DNA of 64,000 nt from Zhongshania sp. GTDB lineage: Bacteria > Pseudomonadota > Gammaproteobacteria > Pseudomonadales > Spongiibacteraceae. Under the pieces are notes generated by a model, which saw nothing but the letters and a program-made list of their open reading frames with translations, was not told where the DNA came from and did not search any database. The DNA lies in the NCBI GenBank assembly GCA_018066965.1, contig JAGPVP010000078.1:1-64000 (forward strand), read 5' to 3'. Shown here piece by piece: positions 1-8,648 of the stretch. Numbering within the stretch: the stretch's first letter is position 1; each line of letters begins with the position of its first letter. Position numbers and translations under genes: made by a program.

Positions 1-262
1 GATTAGGAAGTGGGATGCCACCCGGCTGGTAAGTAATTTCTCGTGACTTCAAAATCGTCCCCGGTGCATCAGGAATCTCCGAGGGAGCATCGTAGAAATT
101 GTCAGCATCAGGAGTGGGGGTAAAAATATCAGCGGAAGAGCCAGCAGTCGAATTAATGTTATTACTCCCTTCTTCGGGAAAACATCCTACAAGAAAAATC
201 GTTGCGCTGAGGAGCAAGATGTTACTCAAGAAGCCTGGAAATTTGGCTATCAAACTTTTCAT
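1..262 (-). CDS. Lipase-like lipoprotein, 5' part only (runs off left edge)
   Basis: Minus-strand frame opening at an ATG (first base 262) behind GGAAGG about 12 nt upstream. The 87 visible codons give a short basic N-terminus, a hydrophobic stretch and a lipobox LVGC near residue 27, then a low-complexity linker and the sequence DNFYDAPSEIPDAPGTILKS, which looks like the mature start of secreted LIP-family (PF03583-type) lipases: an FY-x-PP-like element followed by PGT-I/V-L-x-S. It would be an envelope-anchored esterase or lipase. The nucleophile elbow lies outside the window, so catalysis cannot be confirmed. It is transcribed away from the TetR block and separated from it by a repeat-bearing spacer. 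Confidence 0.6.
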   Translation of the reverse strand, partial: MKSLIAKFPGFLSNILLLSATIFLVGCFPEEGSNNINSTAGSSADIFTPTPDADNFYDAPSEIPDAPGTILKSREITYQPGGIPLPN

Positions 263-713
263 TTTGGGGGGGCGCCTTCCAATATATCGTAATGTGAATA
301 GTGTTAGTCTATTCGGAAGTCTAGCAGTTAGCGTCCGGTAAACCCACGCTGACCACAGCGCAGTGGACCCGTAAATAGCCAGGTTGAACGGTCAAGCGTC
401 CAAGGGTGTATATCCTTATAAGCACCAGATTTAGCTTTGTACGGATTAAATTCAGCACCATATTTTGGACCTCCAATACATTGCTAGGCTCGGTGGCCTT
501 ATTCTTTCTCGGGAAAAATCTACTGCTTGGACTTCCCTGGCTTTACTAGACATGGCCTAACACGACGTGGACTTCCCCGAGTAATCTAGACAACTCAGCG
601 CTATTCGAAACTACGACCCCAATCTAAGCGCAGCATAAACGGGGCGCAACATTGGCGATTAATGGCGGGAAGACGGCAAACTGACGCTGAATTGAGCAAC
701 CACTAAATTGCGC
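263..713. other. Spacer with short dispersed repeats
   Basis: No gene is supported here. The stretch holds two similar motifs of the form TGGACTTCCC...CTAGACA, starting at 528 and 568. The second is part of a 39-bp segment repeated in inverted orientation at 20081-20119. A further TGGACTTCCC occurs at 44808-44817. The pattern looks like leftover insertion-sequence ends; the family was not identified. Confidence 0.5.
568..606 (+). repeat. 39-bp inverted repeat, left copy
   Basis: Read against the reverse complement of 20081-20119 this segment matches at 37 of 39 positions. It begins TGGACTTCCCCGAGTAA and ends CAACTCAGCGCTATTC; the two mismatches lie in the middle. Neither copy is in a gene. 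It could be a terminal repeat of an unidentified insertion element or a rearrangement scar. It is not the border of the duplicated blocks, because it sits next to the TetR gene on the left but next to the SDR gene on the right. Confidence 0.75.
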
Positions 714-1367
714 TTACTGAGAACTCATCCCACCGAAAAGTGTCAACACCCGCAGCATTAACGGCCGGCTATCATAATCCGGGTTTACTACAAGCATTAA
801 TGCCGCCTCAGAAAAACATCCAATCAACATCCGCTGCAGAAGCAGGACATCGTTCTCTGACAACGGCTTGGCCAAGCTTCCACTCTCGTATAAAAGCGAT
901 AATTGATCTTGAAATATTCTAGATACGGCCTGCACAACGCTGGTATTTTCCCAGCGTTCACGCCCCAAGATGATAGGTGCATCGCGCAACACTATTCGAA
1001 CGAAATTTGGACGCTGGGTCATTTCGATCAGCATATCCCAAATTTCTATGAGGTCTAACTTCTCGGTGCTAAAAGAAAATGCCTCAATCTGCTTCGTGAA
1101 CTCAAGCTCCATCGCCTCAGTAACCGCCAAAAAAAGCGACTGCTTATTTCCAAAATAGTGGTAGATAGGCGTAATGGTAAGCCCTAGGTCATCAGCGATA
1201 TCTTTGAGAGAAGTATCAGCGAAGCCTTTCTCGCCAAAGATGCGGCAAGCACTTTCCAACACCATGGCTTGAGTAGCCTCTCGGCGCTCAGCTTGAGTTT
1301 GCCGCTTTGGCTTTTCGGTCGCTGTCCTAACACCGCTTTTTTTCGGACTTGAGATGTCTTTCCTCAA
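714..1367 (-). CDS. TetR/AcrR-family regulator of left block
   Basis: A 217-residue repressor. After a basic, proline-containing leader (about 1-30) comes a TetR_N helix-turn-helix (about 30-80) with ACRIFGEKGFADTSLKDIA and ITPIYHYFGNKQSLF, the usual recognition-helix end. The C-terminal ligand/dimer domain is generic. The start is TTG, not ATG, with GGGAG five bases upstream; the paralogue at 26094 has its TTG at the aligned position, which supports both. It is divergent from the OYE gene at 1523 and probably represses it through the TTATATAA-type repeats in the 155-bp gap. The ligand is unknown. Confidence 0.9.
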   Translation of the reverse strand: MRKDISSPKKSGVRTATEKPKRQTQAERREATQAMVLESACRIFGEKGFADTSLKDIADDLGLTITPIYHYFGNKQSLFLAVTEAMELEFTKQIEAFSFSTEKLDLIEIWDMLIEMTQRPNFVRIVLRDAPIILGRERWENTSVVQAVSRIFQDQLSLLYESGSLAKPLSENDVLLLQRMLIGCFSEAALMLVVNPDYDSRPLMLRVLTLFGGMSSQ

Positions 1368-1425
1368 GATAGCTCCCGCTTTAAATTTATCAGAATGAAG
1401 TATACAGACCGGCCTCCCTACATTC

Positions 1426-1461
1426 CATATAATTGACTTATATAATGTGACTATATAACAT
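1426..1461 (+). promoter_or_regulatory. Promoter and probable TetR operator of left block
   Basis: A -35 TTGACT (1433-1438) overlaps a TTATATAA half-site (1438-1445); a second TATATAA follows at 1452-1458, overlapping a -10-like TAACAT (1456-1461) at 17-bp spacing. The reverse complement of the equivalent gap in the right block contains the same arrangement, including AATTGACTTATATAAT, although surrounding bases differ. Conservation limited to these elements between paralogous, divergently arranged TetR/OYE pairs suggests a shared operator. Direct binding is inferred. Confidence 0.6.
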
Positions 1462-1522
1462 GATTTTTTTAAATGCTGAGCGACACTATCAACCCGCCGG
1501 AAAACAATAATTAAGAGGCCAT

Positions 1523-2728
1523 ATGCCAGACAAAAGAAACAACGCCCTCAGCAGCTCAAGTCTGAACGAACTTAAGCTGAAGAACAGACTAATCAAAGCC
1601 GGTACCTTTGAAAACATGAGCCCTAATGGCATTCCTAGCCAAGGCCTGATCGATTTCCACAAGCGATTCGCGAATGGCGGTGTCGCAATGACAACCATAG
1701 GTTACTGCGCGGTAGAAAACGCCGGGCGGCTGAATGCCAATATGCTTACAATGCATGAGGATTTTCGCAGCGAAATAGTTCAGCTCGTCCAAGGAATTAA
1801 AAGGCACGACTGCAAAGTATCGGGGCAAATGGGGCATTGCGGCGCCTTTTCAAAAAATCACACATTGAAACGCCGCCCCAAGGGCGCCAGCGGCGGCTTA
1901 AATTTACTGGGTTTTACGGAAGGCATGTGGTTTTGCGATGCGATGTCGTTAAAGGATATCGACAGCATGGTTAAGGCATACAGAGACGCCGCGAAATTCA
2001 TGAAATCAGTGGGCTTTGATGCACTCGAAATTCACTTCGGTCATGGCTATGGCCTCTGCCAGTTTCTCAGCCCCCTCACCAATCATCGCAAAGACAATTA
2101 TGGCGGAAATTTAGAAAATCGCCTTCGGCTCCCGCTTCGTGTTCTCGCTGCGGTGAGAGCCGAAGTCGGCGACGACTTCCCTATCCTCGCCAAGATAACG
2201 ATGTCTGAGGGCCGCCGGGGCGGCCTACACTACGACGACTCGATCGAAATATGCAAGGCACTTGATGCAGCCGGCATTGACGCCATTATCCCCAGCAACG
2301 GGACCAGCACAATGAATCCCATGCTGATGTTTCGTGGCGACAGCATTCTACCCGCACTACTTCGCTATGAACGGAATCGGGTAATGCGATTCATATTGAG
2401 GTTGATGGGCAAGAAAATGTTCCCTAGCCTACCCTTCTACGAAATGTACTTATTAGAGCAGGCCAAACGGATTCGCGACGCCGTAAAGTGCAAGCTTGTC
2501 TATATTGGCGGCGCCACTAGCGGCGAGAATTTTACACAAATATTGAATACCGGTTTCGATTTCATCCAATTAGGCCGCACACTTCTGGCCGACCCAGACC
2601 TCCCACAGAAACTTGCGTTTGAGCCACGATTCAAAAGCCGCTGCACCCACTGTAATCAGTGCGTAGGTACAATTGAAAGCCCTCAAGGTATCCACTGCCC
2701 CCAATTTACGGACGCCACTGCACTATGA
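1523..2728 (+). CDS. OYE-like NADH:flavin oxidoreductase with C-terminal four-cysteine motif (left copy)
   Basis: A 401-residue FMN TIM-barrel of the old yellow enzyme/dienoyl-CoA reductase class. The N-terminal LKNRLIKAGTFENMS and central EIHFGHGYGLCQFLSPLTN, NYGG, ENRLRLPLRVLAAVR and the C-terminal GFDFIQLGRTLLADPDLP phosphate-binding region are family signatures. The tail has C374-x2-C377-x2-C380-x11-C392, close to the 4Fe-4S motif of FadH-type reductases (C-x2-C-x3-C-x11-C), but the protein stops there and lacks the FAD/NAD(P) domains of FadH. It probably reduces an activated C=C bond; electron delivery is open. Its stop overlaps the next start (ATGA). First gene of the left block operon. 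Confidence 0.88.
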   Translation: MPDKRNNALSSSSLNELKLKNRLIKAGTFENMSPNGIPSQGLIDFHKRFANGGVAMTTIGYCAVENAGRLNANMLTMHEDFRSEIVQLVQGIKRHDCKVSGQMGHCGAFSKNHTLKRRPKGASGGLNLLGFTEGMWFCDAMSLKDIDSMVKAYRDAAKFMKSVGFDALEIHFGHGYGLCQFLSPLTNHRKDNYGGNLENRLRLPLRVLAAVRAEVGDDFPILAKITMSEGRRGGLHYDDSIEICKALDAAGIDAIIPSNGTSTMNPMLMFRGDSILPALLRYERNRVMRFILRLMGKKMFPSLPFYEMYLLEQAKRIRDAVKCKLVYIGGATSGENFTQILNTGFDFIQLGRTLLADPDLPQKLAFEPRFKSRCTHCNQCVGTIESPQGIHCPQFTDATAL

Positions 2729-3672
2729 ACATCCTTATTACCGGCGCCTTTGGTAATCTCGGTCTGATGTGCATTGAAGAAGCACTGAAGCAGGGGCATA
2801 AACTGCGTTGCTTTGATTTAGACAACGCCAAGAATCAAAAAATGAAGCGGCACTACCATAATCGCTGCCAAGTCATATTAGGTGATATTTGCGACTCTAC
2901 AGTTCACCCAGAATTATTAGAGGGTATCGACGCAGTCATCCATAACGCATCACTGCTTCCCCCACTTTCAGAAAACCAGTCCGAGTTAGCTGAGGCCATT
3001 AATGTCACTGCAACCCAGAGCCTAATACAAAGCATGGAAGCTTGCTCGACATCACCTCGTATTATTTTTCCTTCGTCGGTAACCGTGTTCGGAAAATCAC
3101 GGCCAGGAGAGGCGATTAAAGGCCTATCGGACACCGTTGCAGCGAGCGACAATTACACTCGTCACAAGCTAACTATCGAAAAAGCATTACGAGATTCAAG
3201 TCTATCGTGGGTTATTTTGCGGGTAGGTGTTTCTGTAGACGCGCGCACGCTAAAAGCCGATCGCACTACACTACACGAATTACTCAATGTTCACCCAGAA
3301 TCACCACTAGAATTTGTTCATCCCAAGGACGTCGCACTAGCAATGTGCAACGCGGCATGCTCACCAGAAGCAGATCGCAAAATATTACTCATTGGCGGGG
3401 GCAAGCGCTGCCAAATCAATCACTATCGATTTATAAAAACGGCTTTCAGTGCGCTCTCACTAAAGCTTCCATACAACGCCATGGCCGAAGGGCTTTACTA
3501 CACCCACTGGATGGATTCCAAAGAAGCGCAGCATCTACTGCAATTTCAGCATCACACATTTGAAGATTACGAGAAAGAAATGGCTTCCCGCATGCGCCCG
3601 CTACGCATTGTACTTAAACCTTTACGCCCATTTTTAAATCGCCTACTGCCCTACGCATTAGCAAAAATATAA
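2725..3672 (+). CDS. NAD-dependent epimerase/dehydratase (extended SDR), left copy
   Basis: A 315-residue extended SDR. The Rossmann start MNILITGAFGNLG carries GxxGxxG; DxVIHNAS-type and FPSSVTVFGKS elements follow; and NYTRHK (Y-x3-K) is the catalytic pair. The C-terminal part is unlike sugar-nucleotide epimerases and nearer to 3-beta-hydroxysteroid dehydrogenase-like members, but this is only family-level resemblance. It is translationally coupled to the OYE gene by a 4-base overlap, suggesting sequential redox steps on one substrate. The paralogue at 23768-24715 has the same length. Confidence 0.88.
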   Translation: MNILITGAFGNLGLMCIEEALKQGHKLRCFDLDNAKNQKMKRHYHNRCQVILGDICDSTVHPELLEGIDAVIHNASLLPPLSENQSELAEAINVTATQSLIQSMEACSTSPRIIFPSSVTVFGKSRPGEAIKGLSDTVAASDNYTRHKLTIEKALRDSSLSWVILRVGVSVDARTLKADRTTLHELLNVHPESPLEFVHPKDVALAMCNAACSPEADRKILLIGGGKRCQINHYRFIKTAFSALSLKLPYNAMAEGLYYTHWMDSKEAQHLLQFQHHTFEDYEKEMASRMRPLRIVLKPLRPFLNRLLPYALAKI

Positions 3673-3700
3673 TAACTCGCAACAATAGGATTGGTGCAAT

Positions 3701-6295
3701 ATGAATCACAATAAACTACTAGCACTGTCGCTAGCACTTTCTGCTAGCACTATTCCCTGCTATGCGCAGGACAACCGCAGCAGCGAAGAATCTACTTCGA
3801 GACGCCAAATTGAAGAAGTTATCGTCACCGCACGTAAACGTTCCGAAAACATTCAAGAAACGCCTGTAGCAGTTACGGCTTTCAGCGGTGACTCACTTCG
3901 TGAACAGGGGATTATGAGCACACAGGAACTAAGCAAGTCAGTACCCAGCTTGCAAATAAACGACAGCACTTCACCACAAATTTTCATTCGTGGTATCGGC
4001 CAGCGCGCACATATGGCACGCTTTGACCCTTCTGTCAGTGTTTATATCGATGGTATTTTTATTCCTCGTCCAGATGGCCAACTACTGGATACAATCGATA
4101 TCGAAAGCGTCCAAGTACTGCGCGGCCCCCAAGGCACACTTTTTGGTAAGAACAATACTGGCGGAGCACTGGTTTTTAACTTAACCAAACCTGGTGACAC
4201 GTTCGGGGGTTTCGTTGAAGGACTAATGGGTAATTACGATGAACAAAGTGTGCGCGCGGCAGTTGACCTTCCGATAGCCGATAAGCTCCTCAGCCGAATT
4301 TCACTTAGCAGTCGTCGTCGTGATGGATTTCTAAACAATATCGGTTCAGACAATAACCAAAGTATCGATCGCTTGTCGGCAATTGGTCAGCTACGGTGGG
4401 ATGCCGCTGATAATATTACACTCGACGGCCTCGCCTTCTATGGTAAAATTCGCGAGAAATACCCCTCTTATCATTGCGAACTTATCAACGAGGATGCGCT
4501 ATTTGTTAACGGCCTAGGAATACTGTGGTCAGGCGATACCGACCCGAATAACCCAAGTGCTTATCGAGATAATTGCGCCGCTAACAATCGTAATAATTTA
4601 CCAGACCTAACTACCAACCAAGGCGACAGCTTCCGCGCTGTTAAAGCCCAGGACATCCTCCTTTTAGGGGGCACTCTGGACTGGAAAATTAATGAAAACA
4701 ATACACTGAAAACGATTATCGGTTATCGTGATGCCACAAAGTTCGGTCCCCAGACAGCAGCTGATGATGGCGGTCCCCAACCTTTCCTAAGAGCACTCGT
4801 ACTTGACGACAGCCTTCAAGAATCACTAACCCTTGAATTTCAACTAAATGGAACTGCCTTCGATGGCAGCCTTGACTATACGGCTGGTTTTTTCTGGCAG
4901 GACGAGTACAAATCCGAGCGATTCCTTACCAGCAATCCACTCGTCGGCGCGAAGGCAACAAGCTTAGCCGGTTTGGCTGCGGGTCAAGCAGGCCTCGATC
5001 TATCCGGGATAACCAACCTTCTAAATTCCCTAAATTTACCCGACGCAACACCCTTGATAGGAGGATTACTTCCGCTTTCTACCCTCCAAGACTTCGATAT
5101 TAACGGCCAAACCTATGCGGCATTTACACAAGCAACTTGGCATATTACAGATAACATCGAATGGACCCTAGGCGGTCGTTACACTGAGGAAATTCGCAAG
5201 TCAGACTTAATAACTCGCTCCGCAGATTTACCAGAAACACTTAGCATTCTAAGCAGCGTCAATCCTCGCTTTATACCTGTTGTACCTGATATGGGCGTCG
5301 CATACTACGCAGGCTTATGGAGCGAAGATCCGATTCAAATTGCTAATGACATCCTAAACAATTACTTCCCTGGCGAAATAAAATCTCCCTTAGGTGCTCC
5401 AGTCTACGACAGCAAAGACAGTACGTTCCGCCAGTTCACACCCATGACCTCAGCTGCGTGGATTCTTCCAGAACAATGGTTCGACGATGGCATACTCTCG
5501 TCAGTCATGGTTTATGGCACATGGAGCTTTGGTTTTAAATCGGGTTTCCATGAGCCCAGCGGTGTAGACGGCTTAACGGAGATAGCGCCGGAAGAATTAG
5601 AGAACCGCGAGATCGGCATAAAAATTGACGCTCTCGAACGTTCATTGCGTATGAATATCGCGCTGTACTCGATGGCCTTTACCAATATGCAGTTAATTAC
5701 CGTTAACGTGGATTCAGCGAATTCACTCGTAGTGACCTCACAAAATGCCGGCGAATCTACGATAGACGGCGGCGAACTAGAGGTACTCTGGCTACCCAGT
5801 GAAAACATGATGCTTAGCTTCACATATAGTAACAACAATTATAAATACGATGAGTTTATGGACAATGAACTTGCAGCTCTGGCGTTGCGAGGCGAGTTTG
5901 TTCCTGTAGACCGTTCCAAGGAAGACTTTGCAGTGTCGCCTGAAACATCGGCATCAATAGGCGCGCAATATACATTCATCACGGACTACGGATTATTTAC
6001 CCCCCGCGTGGACGTAAGTTATAAAAGTGAAGTCTATATGGGCTTAGACGCGGGTTCATGGGAAGTCGCTAAAAGTAACCCGGATTTGATATATGCGTCA
6101 GCATATAGCTTGATCGATGCCCGGTTAAGCTGGAAGGATCCCATGAGTGATCTGCGAATATCGGCTTTCGTTAAAAACCTGGCAGACAAACGTTATGACA
6201 TCGGCGCTGTAGGTACCGCTGAATCTCTTGGCACATTCACTCGCGCTTTAGGGGATCCACGCACCTTTGGTGTTGAGCTACGAAAGGAGTTTTAA
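3701..6295 (+). CDS. TonB-dependent outer-membrane receptor, left copy
   Basis: An 864-residue receptor. A Sec signal peptide (about 1-22, ending CYAQ) is followed by the TonB box IEEVIVTARKR, the plug with TPVAVTAFSGDSL, IFIRGIG and VEVLRGPQGTLFGKN-like VQVLRGPQGTLFGKN, and a long beta-barrel ending in RKEF with terminal aromatic Phe. It belongs to the broad TonB receptor class common in sphingomonads and marine gammaproteobacteria that import large hydrophobic or glycosylated organics. Position inside the TetR/OYE/SDR operon suggests it imports the substrate of those enzymes. Paralogue at 21141-23741 (866 aa). Confidence 0.93.
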   Translation: MNHNKLLALSLALSASTIPCYAQDNRSSEESTSRRQIEEVIVTARKRSENIQETPVAVTAFSGDSLREQGIMSTQELSKSVPSLQINDSTSPQIFIRGIGQRAHMARFDPSVSVYIDGIFIPRPDGQLLDTIDIESVQVLRGPQGTLFGKNNTGGALVFNLTKPGDTFGGFVEGLMGNYDEQSVRAAVDLPIADKLLSRISLSSRRRDGFLNNIGSDNNQSIDRLSAIGQLRWDAADNITLDGLAFYGKIREKYPSYHCELINEDALFVNGLGILWSGDTDPNNPSAYRDNCAANNRNNLPDLTTNQGDSFRAVKAQDILLLGGTLDWKINENNTLKTIIGYRDATKFGPQTAADDGGPQPFLRALVLDDSLQESLTLEFQLNGTAFDGSLDYTAGFFWQDEYKSERFLTSNPLVGAKATSLAGLAAGQAGLDLSGITNLLNSLNLPDATPLIGGLLPLSTLQDFDINGQTYAAFTQATWHITDNIEWTLGGRYTEEIRKSDLITRSADLPETLSILSSVNPRFIPVVPDMGVAYYAGLWSEDPIQIANDILNNYFPGEIKSPLGAPVYDSKDSTFRQFTPMTSAAWILPEQWFDDGILSSVMVYGTWSFGFKSGFHEPSGVDGLTEIAPEELENREIGIKIDALERSLRMNIALYSMAFTNMQLITVNVDSANSLVVTSQNAGESTIDGGELEVLWLPSENMMLSFTYSNNNYKYDEFMDNELAALALRGEFVPVDRSKEDFAVSPETSASIGAQYTFITDYGLFTPRVDVSYKSEVYMGLDAGSWEVAKSNPDLIYASAYSLIDARLSWKDPMSDLRISAFVKNLADKRYDIGAVGTAESLGTFTRALGDPRTFGVELRKEF

Positions 6296-7121
6296 AATCG
6301 CTAATTTACAAAGCCATTATAACGGTAAATCAGCACTCATAACCGGTGCCTGCGGAGGCCTTGGCTCAGCCTTGGCGAAAGGACTCGCATCCGCAGGATG
6401 CCATTTGGCACTTGTCGATATAAACGACGAGAAACTCAAAGCCATTGCTCTTGAACTGCAGTCTTACCCTGTTGAGGTTAGCACTCATACTTGTAACATA
6501 GGTGACATTGCAGCGGTTAAAATACTTGAAGGTGAAGTGTCCACAAGGCATTCCAAACTGGACCTACTCATTAATAATGCTGGTATTACCCTGCAGAAAA
6601 GCGCCGCCAATCACAGCCAGGCAGATTGGCAGCGCGTCTTTAACGTTAATTGGTGGGGCACGGTTAATTGTTGCAGCGTGTTCCTACCACTGCTCAAGAA
6701 CTCAACCAGTGGGCAGATCGTTAACTTATCCAGCATGGCCGCCTATTACGGCCTGCCAAGTCAGGCGTCATACAGTTCAAGCAAAGCGGCAGTACTTGCC
6801 TATAGCGAGGCAATTCGAGCAGAACTTGCCACCGATGGCATTAGCGTAACGACTATCCATCCCGGTGCGATAAAAACAGAAATGATGACTGCGACCCTGC
6901 AGGAGTCCGACAATATGGAGCAAGCGCAGAAAAATTACGCGCTTGCTAAACGCTGGGGCGTAGAGGCCGATGTTGTTGCAAACAAAATTTTGCATGCTGC
7001 GCGGAGAAAACGAAATCAGCTAAGAATCGGCGTAGATGCCCACATTTTGTATTACATTGCTCTTTTAATGCCTAATTTACTTGGATCGTTACTGGCTAAA
7101 TTCTTTGAAAAACCCAAATAA
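6267..7121 (+). CDS. Classical short-chain dehydrogenase, left copy (start unclear)
   Basis: SDR with ALITGACGGLGSALAKGLA (TGxxxGxG), NNAG, a serine in NLSSMAAYYG and YSSSK (Y-x3-K), followed by HPGAIKTEM; about 270 residues from the Rossmann start. No ATG precedes the Rossmann fold. The only standard in-frame candidates are TTG 6267, GTG 6270 and TTG 6273, inside the receptor gene. The good ribosome site AAAGGAG (6283-6289) instead points, at 7-nt spacing, to an ATC codon (6297). The paralogue at 20250-21068 starts with ATG about six residues before the fold. Either an AUC start is used, the start has decayed, or a TTG is used without a strong site. Confidence 0.8.
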   Translation: MVLSYERSFKIANLQSHYNGKSALITGACGGLGSALAKGLASAGCHLALVDINDEKLKAIALELQSYPVEVSTHTCNIGDIAAVKILEGEVSTRHSKLDLLINNAGITLQKSAANHSQADWQRVFNVNWWGTVNCCSVFLPLLKNSTSGQIVNLSSMAAYYGLPSQASYSSSKAAVLAYSEAIRAELATDGISVTTIHPGAIKTEMMTATLQESDNMEQAQKNYALAKRWGVEADVVANKILHAARRKRNQLRIGVDAHILYYIALLMPNLLGSLLAKFFEKPK

Positions 7122-7544
7122 TGGACGACAAAGTAATTCTGTGGCTAAGTTTCCAATCGTGGGCGCCCGGATACAATTACCGGCAACCATCCCTCTCGTC
7201 GCAAAAGATCAACTGATGATCGCATCGTGCCCGATCAAACCAGAACGCCGCCAAGTGTTTACTATGTCAGCATGGTCAGCGGCTAACCCCATTCAGTGAA
7301 AACATGACTTACTCTAGCCCACAAAGTTGATGTTAATAATATTATCCTGTAACCCGCCGGTGACGAGAGGGATATTTGCTCATGTGGATAATTTAGAAAT
7401 CCGCCTATAGCAAATATGACGCGACTTCTGATTTATGCAACAGAATCGTTTGTTCGGCGCTTTGGAGTACTCCAGAGCAAGTCACCGAACCGCAGTAGAG
7501 CCCCGCGATTCAAGCTCTGCAAGTCGACACACACTGTCGAGTTG
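7122..7544. other. Spacer with solo IS6-type end
   Basis: No gene is supported between the left block and the AraC gene. The stretch contains a 28-bp solo IS6-type terminus at 7421-7448; the rest looks non-coding. Confidence 0.5.
7421..7448 (-). repeat. Solo IS6-family terminal sequence
   Basis: The reverse complement, beginning CGATTCTGTTGCATAAA, matches the left end of the complete IS6-type element (18372-18399) at 24 of 28 positions. No transposase is attached. Probably the scar of a former insertion, at the inner border of the left block. Confidence 0.6.
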
Positions 7545-8543
7545 TCAGCTTTCTGCAGAAGGCTGACGAAAAAGGGCGGGAGTGATGCCTGCCCAGCGTT
7601 TAAAAGCCTTGCCGAAAGCACTTTCGTCAGAAAACCCCAGTGCCTTGGCTACCTCGCTAACCGGTAATCCCTGTTTCAACATTTCCTCCGCCCGCTGCTG
7701 CAGTAGTCGACTGCGCAAGAGCTTAAAGGTGGTTCCTTCCTCTTGCAATTTGCGAACCAGATGGCGTCCACTCATTCCAAGTTTTTCGGCAATTCGCTCT
7801 TTACCCCAGCCGGGCTCCTGTCGAATTAGCGCTTGAACTTCGGCACCCAGTCCGGCTTGTTCAAGCTCTTGCAGCATTTGATCAGCCAGCGGACGCAGCT
7901 GGTCGCGCATAGCTCTGTTGGCTTGAATGAGCGGTGTAGCCTGTAAGCCCGGGTTAAACACCAGAGCGTTAGTATTAGCATTAAACTGAACCGGCGCTTG
8001 TAGTTCTTCCTCATACAGGCGCGCTTCGGTTTCCGCTTCACATATGAACTGAACACGGACTACATTAAAAATGCCGTCTGTTACCCAGCGAGTCATATTG
8101 AGCACACAGGCCAACACGGTTTCGACCCGCTCCCGCCTTCGAGTCTGGTAGAACGGTTCATAGATCAAAAGGCAGTGCTCCCCTTCATGACGAATAATAA
8201 ACTCGCCGCCGTCACCAACAATCGGGTAATATTCCAACAGCAGCTCCAGTGCCTCGCCCTGAGTTTCGCAACTCATCAGCAGCATGCCCATCAGGTCGAG
8301 GTGTATTACTTGTAACTCCATCCCTAATTTGAGGCCGACAAGAGGGTCATTTGAGCTGGCGCAGTAATACTCCCAAATGGCATCCTGTAAGTGCATGGGA
8401 GTTCGCCCATCTGCCTGAAGCTTGTCGAGCAGATTTTGTGGCAGCGTGATACCCCGGCGGGCTGCTGCTTGCATTACCCCTTGCGTATAAGACAGTGTTA
8501 CTGATGTTTTTTGTGACTGAGTACTTGTAGTTTTGTGGGCCAT
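7545..8543 (-). CDS. AraC-family regulator with N-terminal 'arabinose-binding'-type domain
   Basis: A 332-residue protein. The first two thirds (SYTQGVMQAAARRGITLP, LVGLKLGMELQ) matches the PF12625-type sensory domain of OruR/ArgR-like AraC regulators. The C-terminal HTH_18 shows ERIAEKLGMSGRHLVRKLQ and VSEVAKALGFSDESAFGKAF, the two AraC helix-turn-helices, then RWAGITPALFR. Divergently placed against the flavin monooxygenase gene, it is the obvious candidate activator of the 8.6-18.2 kb run. Starts at an ATG. Confidence 0.9.
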   Translation of the reverse strand: MAHKTTSTQSQKTSVTLSYTQGVMQAAARRGITLPQNLLDKLQADGRTPMHLQDAIWEYYCASSNDPLVGLKLGMELQVIHLDLMGMLLMSCETQGEALELLLEYYPIVGDGGEFIIRHEGEHCLLIYEPFYQTRRRERVETVLACVLNMTRWVTDGIFNVVRVQFICEAETEARLYEEELQAPVQFNANTNALVFNPGLQATPLIQANRAMRDQLRPLADQMLQELEQAGLGAEVQALIRQEPGWGKERIAEKLGMSGRHLVRKLQEEGTTFKLLRSRLLQQRAEEMLKQGLPVSEVAKALGFSDESAFGKAFKRWAGITPALFRQPSAES

Positions 8544-8648
8544 TGTCCTGAATTGTCCAGTTTGGGTCCCGAATAAGCCAGAACAATGCTGGCAGGATCC
8601 GTTATTATTATTGCTCGAAACGATAATAACAGATTTGGAGTACCTTCA

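Noticed and set aside
99-341. Plus-strand 80-residue gene at the left edge
   Set aside because: It lies opposite the minus-strand lipoprotein frame, which has a signal peptide, lipobox and SD.
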